Source: Alopecurus myosuroides
Taxonomy: Eukaryota; Streptophyta; Magnoliopsida; Poales; Poaceae
Direction: 5' to 3'
DNA length: 64,000 nucleotides
NCBI GenBank assembly: GCA_028641055.1
Contig: CM054063.1
Coordinates: 48,171,920 to 48,235,919 of the forward strand
The translations under genes were made by a program, and so were the position numbers. The first letter of the stretch is position 1; each line of letters begins with the position of its first letter. Of this stretch, positions 23,032 to 33,280 are shown piece after piece. Under the pieces are notes generated by a model. The model worked only from the letters and a program-made list of their open reading frames with translations. It was not told the DNA's origin and did no database searches.

Positions 23032-23988
23032 TGAAGACGACGAGTACGGAGGCAACAAGGAGTGAAGACGACGACGGTGAAGTCCAGACGGTGTTAGTGT
23101 TGCGCGCCCGTAGTGTTGCCGATACTAGCCAGTGTACCGTGCTATGTACCGTTTATCATGTGTTCCCCGTACTATGTATCGTACTATGTAGGGATCTAAG
23201 AATCCCATATCTAAGTTACTTATCGTTGGCCGTGCGTGATGTGTTCTTTTTATCTGTATTCATATTATTTCCAAGTGGTTAGCCCCAAGTTAATTAAGGC
23301 ACGAGTAAGAGCACATACAACGCAGCCGTCTAGAGTAGACGCAACCTTTTTTTATCTTTTCTTTCCTATATTTGAACTAGTAGTTACACTAGTTTGTGAA
23401 AAAGAAAAGAACCCAAACTAAAATGTAAGTAAGACAAATTTATGAACTAGTTCTGTGTATGCTGAGATAAGGACAGAAAATCAAAACATATTTGTGAACT
23501 AAATAAGGTTAGATATCAAACTAGTCGAAAAATTAACTCATTTTTTTGCACGTGCATGACAACTAACTTGTGGAAAAAAGAAAAATAATATTCTTTTCCT
23601 TCCTTTTTTGGCATTCTTAAAACCCTTTGCATTTTGTGAACAATTTGTATTTTACTATCACCTCCAGCAAATAGAAGAGGGTGGGAAATGAAACCTCAAA
23701 TAAATGAAATCTCTTTGAATCATTGAAACAAAAATAACCCAGAGCATCGCGTGTTTGTGGATTTTTCCTAGAACTCGGTGTAACCAAACTGAAGCTAAAC
23801 TGAACTAAAGAAGAGATGATCTAGAGGTATTTGTGCTGCGCAAGTAGTGCTAACTGTCATCTGGTCAACTAAAAAACTAGGTACAGTAACAAACAAACTT
23901 AGATGATCTTGAGATGTGCGCATTGAAATCCATCGCATTAAGGTTTCATGACATGGACTTAATATACAGTTAACAGTACACGACATCT
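23032..23988. other. No gene seen
   Basis: AT-rich sequence with short ORFs only. Confidence 0.4.
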
Positions 23989-24467
23989 CTAACGAGGGTT
24001 GACCAGCACGTACACAAATCCTACAGCAACAATGCAAAAATAAAAGACTAAAGCTATCATATTTGCTTGTTGCATCACTTGAATCATATGCTTCAAGTTC
24101 TTGTTCATCTTCTTCAATTCACCCTTCAGATCTGCATCCCCCACTGTCGGAGCACCCTTCAACTCTTCATTCCCCATGTTCTTCACGGATGGAGGCAGAT
24201 TGAGCTCGAGGGTTGGAGCCCCCTTTAAATCAATCAAGCCCTCCCTTTGAAGCCTCTCCACATACTCATCCATCCACTCGAAATGATTGCATTTTTCACG
24301 ATCTGAAAACGAAATAATGAAGCATAAATCCCAATTCCATGGATGCAAGAAGAGAACCCAGATCTGGAAACGAAAAATTTAGAGCTAAAGGATCCGAGAG
24401 GAACCAAGATCAACCTGCCCCTATGACCTACTCTCGCATCTGACGAACTCGCGCCCAAAGTTGCCAT
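23989..24467 (-). pseudogene. GRF zinc-finger-like protein, zinc-binding part missing
   Basis: The C-terminal ORF (119 codons, 24348 to 23989) begins within an exon carrying REKCNHFEWMDEYVERLQ. This matches the end of the plant GRF-type zinc finger (..C.FFEW.DEY). A coiled segment (LKKMNKNLKHMIQVMQQ) and a C-terminal hydrophobic helix (MIALVFYFCIVAVGFVYVLV) follow, as in the common single-pass GRF proteins of grasses. An N-terminal frame starting at 24467 has GHRGRLILVPL, the usual lead-in. The CxxC part normally between them is absent, replaced by non-coding-looking sequence, so the zinc site cannot form. Likely a retained or captured copy with a lost exon. Confidence 0.55.
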
Positions 24468-25363
24468 TTTTCTCCTCCTTCGTAGTCCACCGCTTCAGTG
24501 GCGCATGATGGCCTTAATGCCCTCGTTGGTAAACCCCAAGAGAAATGTTGTGAAGAGTGTAGCAGGTAGTTTTCCCTCCGAAAAGAAACCAAGGTTGAAT
24601 CGACCAGTAGGAGGACAAGTGATGGCTAGGCTGAGACTCCAAGTGCAGAGTGTGTAGCTAGTGGCAAGCCTTCTTCCTCACGAGGGTGACTCGAGGGTTT
24701 ATATCGAACTCTTGGGGAGCCAGTATTTCAGCAGTTGTCTTCCAAGCTTCCTCCAGGATCCTGCAAACAAGTAGAGAATTTTGTGCACTCAACCTCACCA
24801 AGTGGTTGTCAAGCACAAGGTGTGAGACTTCTAAATTGCAATGCAGAACTGAAAGTAAATGTGCAATAATTAAATCTACTACTAAATGCAAATGAGAAAA
24901 TAAATATGCAATGGATTGTTTTTGTATTTTTGTGATGCAAGTGGTGATGGAGATAATGTAAATTCGAATTGGAGATGCAAGTAAAGTAAAGTGCAAGTAA
25001 AGTAAATTGCAGCAAAGTAACTAGAGTGTTTTCTTATAATTAAAATAGGACCGTGGTTCATGGTTTCGCACTTGCATTCTCTCAAATAAAGTGGTAGACG
25101 GTGGACATAAAGAATTACATGTGAGATTACAATAACATGTTTAACATTGAGTACTTTCATATGGGAATCACGTCCTAGCATAGAGATCTCTACGGTCATA
25201 TTGATCCCTCTTATACTCCACCAAGATGCGAAGTAAATCATAACACCTAGACAATTAAGGAAAAACCAGAGTATAGCTTTAAGCAATATGACATGAAGTT
25301 GAAGTAAGAACTTGCTAGATCTAGTCAAGGAGATTTATTAGTGTCACTTCAAATCCCCGGTAA
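24468..25363. other. Host of the copia insertion, left part; no gene
   Basis: No recognisable protein. This sequence and 37453-38624 were contiguous before the copia insertion, and with 63977-64000 they form the oldest layer here. Features such as catccccaagctt near 38410 suggest another LTR retroelement, but I cannot name it. Confidence 0.35.
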
Positions 25364-25368
25364 CAAGG

Positions 25369-26870
25369 TGAAAGTTCAATATGGTCAACTAGAGGGGGGG
25401 GGGGAGGGTGAATAGGTGACCTACAAATTTTAATGCTTTTCAACTTTTAGTGGGGGCTTTTAAGAAAGTAAATACTTGATTAGCTAGATGTGCAACTAAA
25501 TGAGTAACCTAGGTGATACGAAGCAAGTAGCAGCGGATATAAAGGAACGGTACAAGAGAACAACAAGTGAAAACACGGAGACAAGGATATGTTTCCCGTA
25601 GTTCCTTCTTAAAAGAAGTACGTCTACGTTGGAGAGGTGGGGAGCCACCTAGGCGCTCCTCAATAGCACGGATGTGCACACCTTGTTCTCCTTGAGCTTC
25701 TCCGGTGAGAGAGATGCTCGTTTCCACTATGAGGTCGACTTGAAGGCGTTGACCAAACCTTTACAAGGGGGTTGAGGCTACTCCACAAGTGAGATGGAGG
25801 CTCTCAACAATCGAAGCTTCTTGCTACAAGGTGGAAGTTACAAGCACTAGGGTTTCCCTTGGATGACAAAGCAACCAAGAGATTACAAGATCCCGAGAGT
25901 TGTGGTGTGGGTACACACGTTTTGGCTTGGTGGAAAGGTAGATCTAATCCTCCTCCATGAGATCCTTGAAGGGCATCGAGTTTGGTTGGAGGAGGAGAGA
26001 GATCGGGGCGTTTTGAGCTCTACAACAATGGAGGAGAGAGAGGAATGGACGAGCTACCTATCTAGAGGAAGAAGACAGCTATTTATAGGCTCCTCCAAAT
26101 TCTGACCGTTGCAGTCCCGCGGGACCGGAAATTTCCGGGGTAAAGGCCGGAATATTCCGGTGTGAGTTGACCGGATAATTGAAAACTCCGGGGGGCGGAT
26201 AATTAAAAAATCCGGGGCGGAAATTTCCGCCCCAATACTCCGCTCCCATCTCTGTGCGCAGGCATCAACATGTTGAAGAAAAATTGCAAAGGACCAAGGG
26301 CCGGAGATTTGCTCCGGAAATTTCCGGGGCAAATTTCCGCCCCACCTTCTGTGCGCGGGCATCAACTTATGATAGGAAAATGGCTAAGGACTTCGATGCC
26401 CGGAATATTGAAATATCCGGGGGGCGGATAATTGAAATGTCCGGGCCCGGAATTTTCCGGACTGAATCTCCGCCCCCATCTCTGTGCGCGGGCAACATGA
26501 AGTAGTCCAATTTCTGCTAAGTCCTTGAAGGCCGGATTTTTGCCCGGAAATTTCCGGGGCAAATTTCCGCCCTGGCTTCTGTGCGCGGGCAGACAAACAC
26601 TTGGTCGTTTTCGTGGAAGCCAGATAGGAGGCCGGAAATTTCCGGCGAGAGGGCCGGATAATCCGCTCCTTAAGTTCCGGAATTTCCGCCCTTTATACTG
26701 AAAAATCCGGTGGCTGTAATTCCACAATAGAGAGCTTCTCTTTGATCTTTTGACGAGGATATAACGATGATCATCTAAGATAATAGCTGCACAGGCTGAA
26801 TCACATGTTAGATAGGAGATATCCGTGTTATCATCATCACCAAAATCATTAGAGGGATCATGAGCTTTCA
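25369..26870 (-). repeat. 3' LTR of the copia element
   Basis: 1,502 bp, TG...CA bounded, near-identical to 35965-37447 apart from scattered substitutions and small indels (for example around 26215-26250). It contains a TATA box (cctataaatag on the minus strand, 26079-26089) and upstream of it the palindrome array 26125-26715. Confidence 0.93.
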
Positions 26871-26886
26871 ATCTCCCCCTTTTTGG
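26871..26886 (-). other. Polypurine tract of copia element
   Basis: On the minus strand ccaaaaagggggagat directly abuts the 3' LTR start. This is the plus-strand DNA priming site expected at that position. Confidence 0.85.
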
Positions 26887-27173
26887 TGAATGATGACAAC
26901 ACGGGTATTTGCGGGGAATAAAGCTAACTATGCAGGATATGAAAACGTCACAGATAGCATATATAGGAGACATGCCTCCCAATAATAATAGTTCAACATA
27001 AAAGATGAGTACGGTAGAACGAAGTTCGAAAAAGACGCACGAAAACGGAAATGGCAACAAAGAACGAAAGAAACCCTCCCAAGCAAATCCCCACGATCAT
27101 CTAAATCTTCTCCCCCTTTGGCATCAAGACACCAAAAAGAGAAAAGAGAGAGCTACATCCCATGGAGCACACT

Positions 27174-29037
27174 CTAGGCCTGGGCGTCCTCTTCTTCCTC
27201 TTCAGCTTCACTGTCGGTGGCATCCTCCATGTCCTCATCTTCATCAACACCGATATCCCAGTCAACGTCACGGTTGTTCCAGTTCTTGTACGCAACCCGA
27301 GGAGGAGGAAGAGGTGGCACAGTGGGAGTCTTGAGGGCAGTCATGATGTGGTGCTGGTTCTCTAAAATAGTGCGACGCTCCACATAGGCAACGTAGTTCT
27401 CCTTGTGGACGCAAACCATCAAGCTCAGCACCTTCTCAACAGCACGAGCAAGCCACGAGCGCTTCTTCTTGCCAGGAGGAGGAGGACGCATGCGAGCATC
27501 CCTGTGTCCCTATCCAGATGCGCCAACATTATGAGCGGCCTGCTGCGTGTGGGCGGACTTCTTATAGAGATTGACGTCCTTGTGATCCTCACAGTCTAAC
27601 TCCAAGTCTTCTCGGAGTGCTTCAGGATAGCGTGCCTTGATGAGCTTCATGATGTAGGGGGCATATGGAGGCACCTTGCGATGGAAGAGAGCATAGTGGA
27701 TCTCATTGAAAATGAAACCATCACATCAATCCTGTGAGCCTCCATATCAGTCATATCAGTCCCAGAGAAGGTCAAGAAGGCGTGGTGCATAAGGTTGACC
27801 AAGCCACCACGAATAGCATCATTGTTTCCCCCACTTGGAGCAATGGACTCCCTGAGCATGCGCAGGAGGATATCATAGACTGCGAAGAGGCCTTTAGCTG
27901 ATCCAATTGTACCCTGAGAACCATAGAGCTCAGCAAGCCTGTTCTTCTCATACTCTTCCCCATGGATGTGCATGCGGTGGCCCTGTGGAGTGTTGAGGCC
28001 AGCAAACGGATAGTCAAGTACAGTGGCAAAGTCATGAAAGTTTGCAGTGAGCATGTGAGGGCCAGACATCCAAGTCATCCCAATCTCTTCAGAATCATCA
28101 ATGACTAGAGTGGCATAGAACTGCTGGATGTAGGTGGTGTTGTAGGAGCACCGAGTCTCCATAAGCGGACGCATACCAAGAACCTCAGCAAGCTGAACAG
28201 AGTTGTTGAAGTAATCTGGGTGGGCATCTAGATGAGCAAAATTGATCACCTTCATGGGGCACACTGGTTTTCTCATTACGGTGTACACTTGCTTGAAGAG
28301 GGTCTCCTGCTCAACGTGCCAAAAGCACGAGTCAATAGTGGGGTCCTGAGGACCCTCCGTGTACCAAGCCTTGGCACGCCATGCCTTAAACTCTACAATG
28401 GGCATGGTGCCCACATTGAGAGTGGCCTTGCCTTGCTGCCTACCACCTCGGCGAGCCGCCCGATCAGCATCACGTTGCTGCTCATATGCTCTCTGAGTAT
28501 CTCTTTCACGCCGGCGAGTCTCATTGTCTTCTACATAGGTCCCCTCCTCATTTTCTGTCAGGTGACGGAGGCGCTTGCGGGAACTGAGCAGCTTGCCAGA
28601 CCTAGAGGTGGAACCATCTGCGAGGAAAGCAGAAAAAATCCAAAGAAAAAACAAACAAGAATCAAAACCAGGGGCTCACGAATTGAGGAATGGAATATCG
28701 TGGAGTTCTGTTGGAGATTCAGTATAGGCCGGAAATTCCGGTCATGGACACGGAAATTCCGGAGGATGGAAATTCCGGCCTCAGGGCAAATTTCCGGCGT
28801 GCGGAAATTCTGGCCCTGGGCGGAAATTTCCGGCCTTCAGGATTTTCGAATTCAGATCTGAATCTGGGCCTATAACGAATCTAGAACGAGGAATCTAGTA
28901 CGAGGATGAATACTTGAGAATATATGGTACTTTGTTGAGCAAAGAACCATGCGAGAACATGAATAACACAAGATAGAGGAACAATGCATCTACTCAACCC
29001 AAAATTGCGGAGAAAACAAACACGTACCGGGATCCAT
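27174..29037 (-). pseudogene. Extra copia gene after pol, own promoter, two exons, broken
   Basis: Exon 1 is tiny: ATGGATCCCG at 29037-29028, followed by donor GTACGTG. The intron ends in ctttcctcgcag (acceptor AG at 28619-28618) and exon 2 starts at 28617, joining in phase into DGSTSRSGK. Exon 2 codes for a basic segment (RRRERDTQRAYEQQRDADRA), then a folded domain with MPIVEFKAWRAKAWYTEGP, YIQQFYATLVID and FHDFATVLDYPFAG, and an acidic tail ending in EEEEEDAQA. It resembles proteins known as putative plant transposon proteins (inference by pattern). It occupies the envelope position, but I see no signal peptide or membrane helix. A one-base shift near 27705-27720 and an in-frame TAG at 27510-27512 break this copy. 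The intact form would have been near 485 residues. Confidence 0.65.
28729..28837. promoter_or_regulatory. Palindrome cluster within the intron of the extra gene
   Basis: A third, smaller set: ccggaaattccgg, cggaaattccgg, aaatttccgg and cggaaatttccgg within about 110 bp, all inside the intron 29027-28618. Function unknown. Confidence 0.55.
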
Positions 29038-29201
29038 GAATCAGGAAAGGACGTGCGGTCTCTTGATCCGCAAGGGAAAAGGAGAGGATGAAGAGGGGAG
29101 GCGAATAGGCCTCCCGGAGGTCTTGGAGGCGGCGGCGGCTGGCTGGGGGCGAGTGGAGAGACGAGGGGAGGGAAGCAACGCGGACTGCTCCCTCCCGTCG
29201 T

Positions 29202-29211
29202 CCTTATATAG
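29202..29211 (-). promoter_or_regulatory. TATA box of the extra copia gene
   Basis: The minus strand reads CTATATAAGG about 165 bases upstream of ATG 29037, followed by a GC-rich, pyrimidine-rich leader typical of a grass 5' UTR. A perfect CCGGAAATTTCCGG palindrome ends 16 bp upstream (29228-29241). Confidence 0.65.
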
Positions 29212-29227
29212 CCCCAGACCAAGAGCA

Positions 29228-29551
29228 CCGGAAATTTCCGGCATTAATACCGGATATTCCGGCGTCCGGAGATTTGGGCCGGAATATTCCGCCCAAATAT
29301 CCGGTGTGCCTTCTGCGAGCGGGCACGCTGGATAGTTGGGGAATTATTCGAGTCCAAATCTAACTCCGGAAATTTCCGTGGCTTAAGACACGGAATATTC
29401 CGGGCCCCGGAAATTTGGTCCGGAAATTTCCGCTGAAATTTCCGGTGTGCCTTCTGCGAGCGGGCACAACGGAAGTTAGCGAAATTTCTGGGTCAAACGT
29501 CTGAGGGCCGGAATATTCCGGTCCAGAACCGGAATTTCCGGAGTGCCAACG
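29228..29551. promoter_or_regulatory. Palindrome array upstream of the internal TATA box
   Basis: About seven dyads of the forms CCGGAAATTTCCG(G) and CCGGAATATTCCG(G), interleaved with two copies of a spacer (ccttctgcgagcgggcac) nearly identical to that in the LTR array. It sits between the end of pol (29908) and the internal TATA box. Confidence 0.65.
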
Positions 29552-29907
29552 CCATCCGAGTTTGGTGGAAGATGGATCAAAACGTGAGCCTCCAAAAACG
29601 GAAAACACAAATAATCGAACAAACACGAGGAAAACATCAAACAAAACACATTCAAAGGAAAAAGTTGGTGGCCGGAGCCACCGTGTTTGAGTGACACCAA
29701 GGAGCCGCGAAGATGTATCTTGGACTCAAGAGTATCACTCACGTTTTTAAGCACAATAAGTCACGAACTGACTAGATATGCATTACGTTTTGATTGTTTT
29801 ATGCATGATAGGTGGAGTGTTTGTTCATGAGTTGAACTACGCTCCCCTATGTCCATGCCTACATCTAGACTAGATAGCACATATAGTGAAGGTATGCATG
29901 AAAGGGT

Positions 29908-32900
29908 TCAAGAGAAGTTAGACGCATCGATCACATTTAGTTCATTCCTCAAACCCCGAAATCTTGGTTCATCAAGGGCCTTCGTGAAGATATCCGCGAG
30001 TTGATCCTTGGTAGCAACATAGGAGAGGTCAATATCACCCTTCTCAACATGATCCCGAATGAAGTGATGCCGTATCTCAATGTGCTTCGTCTTGGAGTGA
30101 AGAACGGGATTGTAGGCGATCTTGATGGCACTCTCATTATCGCACAAGAGAGGAACGTTGTCGAAGATGATGCCATAATCTCTCAATGTTTGCCGCATCC
30201 AAAGTAATTGAGCACAACAACTAGCCGCGGAGATGTATTCGGCCTCAGTGGTGGAGAGAGCAATGCAGTTTTGCTTCTTGGACGACCAACATACCAATGA
30301 GCGGCCAAGAAATTGACAACTTCCGGATGTAGATTTCCTATCCGTCTTCTCTCCCGCATAGTCCGCATCCGAATACCCAATGAGCTGAAAGCTTGAACCC
30401 TTGGGATACCAAAGACCAAAGTTTGGGGTATGAACTAAATATCGAAAGATACGCTTAACTGCTTCAAGGTGACTTTGTCTTGGGGAGGCTTGAAACCTTG
30501 CACATTTACCAACGCTATACATAATATCGGGTCTAGATGCACAAAGGTAAAGCAAAGAGCCAATCATGGAGCGGTATACCTTTTGATCTACCTCTTTACC
30601 ATTCGGATCGGGTTTCAAATCAGTAGTCGTGGACATGGGAGTCTTCATAGGTTTAGCATCATGCATATTGAATCTCTTGAGCATATCTTGAGTATACTTG
30701 GCTTGCTTAATAAATGTGCCTTCTGGATGTTGCTTGATCTCAAAGCCAAGAAAATACTCCAATTCTCCCATCATAGACATCTCGAACTTGTCCGTCATAA
30801 GCTTGCAAAACTCATCATTGAATGCAACGTTAGTGGAACCAAAGATGATATCATCCACATAGAGTTGGCATATGAACAAGTCGCCTCCGACCTTTTTGGT
30901 GAAAAGGGTGGGATCGATTAAACCAAAATTGAACCCACGATCTACCAAAAACTCTTTAAGGTGCTCGTACCACGCACGTGGAGCTTGTTTAAGCCCATAT
31001 AGTGCCTTATTGAGTTTGTAGACATGATCGGGGTGGTTGGGATCTTCGAAACCCGGAGGTTGCTTGACATAAACCAACTCATGGATGGGACCATTCAAAA
31101 AAGCACTTTTAACATCCATTTGTTGCAATTTGAAGTTATGATGAGAGGCATATGCAAGTAAGATACGAATAGATTCAAGACGAGCAACGGGAGCGAATGT
31201 TTCACCGAAATCGACACCTTCGACTTGAGAGAAGCCTTGAGCAACCAATCTAGCCTTGTTGCGGATGATGATGCCGTCCTTGTCTTGTTTTTTCTTGAAG
31301 ATCCATTTAGTGCCGATGACGTTCTTGCAATCTTTGGGCCTTGGAACCAATTTCCACACTTTGTTGCGCTCGAAATTGTTGAGTTCATCGTGCATAGCTT
31401 CAAGCCAATCTTGATCTTCAAGAGCTTCATAGACCTTCTTTGGCTCAATGTGAGAGACGAATGCATGAGCTTTGCTAAAGTCCGCTAGTTGCCTTCTTGT
31501 GACGACCCTTCCACGAACTTGTCCAAGAATCATGTCCTCCGTGTGACCGGCACGAGCAAGATTATCTAGCCTTCTCTTTGCTCTACGAGCTAGCATCTCC
31601 TCCAAAGTTTCCTTGGATAGTACTTGATCATCACCTTCATCATCGGAGACATGTCCACCTTGGTCTTGATCATTGATGGGAGGTGGATCCCTTATGTGAT
31701 GAATTACATCATCACCATGTGTATCTTGTTCTTCATTATGAGCTTGGCCTTGATTGTTTGCTTGGCCTTGTGGTGAGGCATGAGGGCTTGGTGCATCTTG
31801 TTGGGTAGCATGGTTATCAATGGATGTAGTCAATGGCTCCACTTGAGTAGAGCATAGTCCTTCTCCCTCCGTCATCCGGTGTTCCTCAATGGGTATTATT
31901 TCACCAATCCCCATTCTTCTTATGACGATGGGAGGGATTGCATCTCCTACAAAACCATGATCTATACGGCCCCCTTGGGACCCATTATCCTCATCGAACA
32001 CCACGTCTATAGCTTCTTCAACTTGTCCGGTGGATTTGTTGTAGACTCTATAGGCGTGAGAGTTTGTGGCATAACCAACAAAGATACCCTCATAGGATTT
32101 AGTCTCGAACTTTGACAAGCGTTTCCCTCTTTTGCGAATGAAGCATTTGCATCCAAAGACCTTGAAGTATGAAACGTCCGGCTTCTTGCCCGTGAGAATC
32201 TCATAGGGGGTCTTGTTCAAAATCTTGCGGAGATATAATCGGTTGCTAGCATGACAAGCGGTGGAGACGGCCTCGGCCCAAAAGTTGTAAGGAGAAGAGA
32301 ACTCTGCAATCATGGTACGAGCCGCATCCATAAGAGTCCGATTCTTTCTCTCCGCCACACCATTTTGTTGAGGTGTGTAGGGAGTGGAATATTGATGAGC
32401 AATGCCTTCCTCACTAAGAAACCCCTCAACGGTGTAGTTCTTGAACTCGGAGCCATTATCACTTCGGATAGCCATGATACTTGTATTATGTTGTCTTTCC
32501 ACCAAAGTGATGAACTCGATGACCCGCTTTTGAGTCTCACTCTTTCTCTTGAAGAAGTACACCCAACAATATCGTGAGTAATCATCCACAATCACCAAGC
32601 AATACTTCTTGCCTCCAAGACTATCATATGATAGAGGACCAAAGAGGTCCAAGTGAATGAGCTCGAGGATTCTTGATGTAGTGATGTTTGTCTTGGTGGG
32701 ATGTGCTTCTCCATGTTGCTTTCCTAGAACGCAAGAGCTACACACACGATCTTTGGCAAACTTAGCATTTGTTAGTCCTAGAACGTGATTGCCACTTTGA
32801 AGGTCATGCAACGTCCTCATATTGGTGTGGGCTAACCGGCGATGCCATAGCCAACCCACATCAACTTTAGCCATTATGCATGTCGCGGCACACGTGTCTC

Positions 32901-33274
32901 CTTTGGAGAAGTCCACTACATACATGCCGTTCTCGACATGCGCAACAAAGGCTACTTTAAGAGTCGTTTCCCAAGTGACAATCACATTCTCCTTATTAAA
33001 GAAAGAGGTAAAACCACTTTTAGCAAGTTGAAGAACCGAGATGAGATTGTAGCCAAGGGACTCAACAAGAAGAACATTCTCAATTGACAAGTCATTTGAG
33101 ATTGCTACCTTGCCTCGTCCCAATACCTTTAGTTCGGAGTTGTCACCAATAGTAACGCAATTGAGATGAGGTAATGGAGGATGAATATCACTCATTGCGT
33201 CATTGCTTCCGGTCATATGTTGGGATGCACCACTATCTACCGTCCATTTGCTCGAACCGGAAGCACTTCCCTAC
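29908..33274 (-). CDS. pol: Copia pol: protease, integrase, RT, RNase H
   Basis: The longest ATG frame is 33216-29908 (1,102 codons), but the protease active site ([12 protein letters not shown]) lies just upstream in the same frame, so the domain begins soon after the TAG at about 33266. Then come the GAG-pre-integrase zinc region (HRRLAH...[10 protein letters not shown]), the integrase D,D,E triad in [17 protein letters not shown] and NGVAERKNR (about residues 189, 250 and 286), reverse transcriptase with [10 protein letters not shown] and YVDDIIFGS (about 787), and RNase H ([21 protein letters not shown]). All catalytic residues that I can check are present and no internal stop occurs. It follows gag in the +1 frame. 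It would copy element RNA and integrate the DNA. Confidence 0.92.
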
Positions 33275-33280
33275 AATAGA

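Noticed and set aside
26125..26715. CRISPR-like array because of regularly spaced repeats
   Set aside because: Eukaryotic LTR context, palindromic repeats with similar rather than unique spacers, no cas genes.
27174..29037. Calling the extra copia gene an envelope protein
   Set aside because: Position fits, but there is no signal peptide, no transmembrane helix and no cysteine or glycosylation pattern; it has its own promoter and an intron instead.
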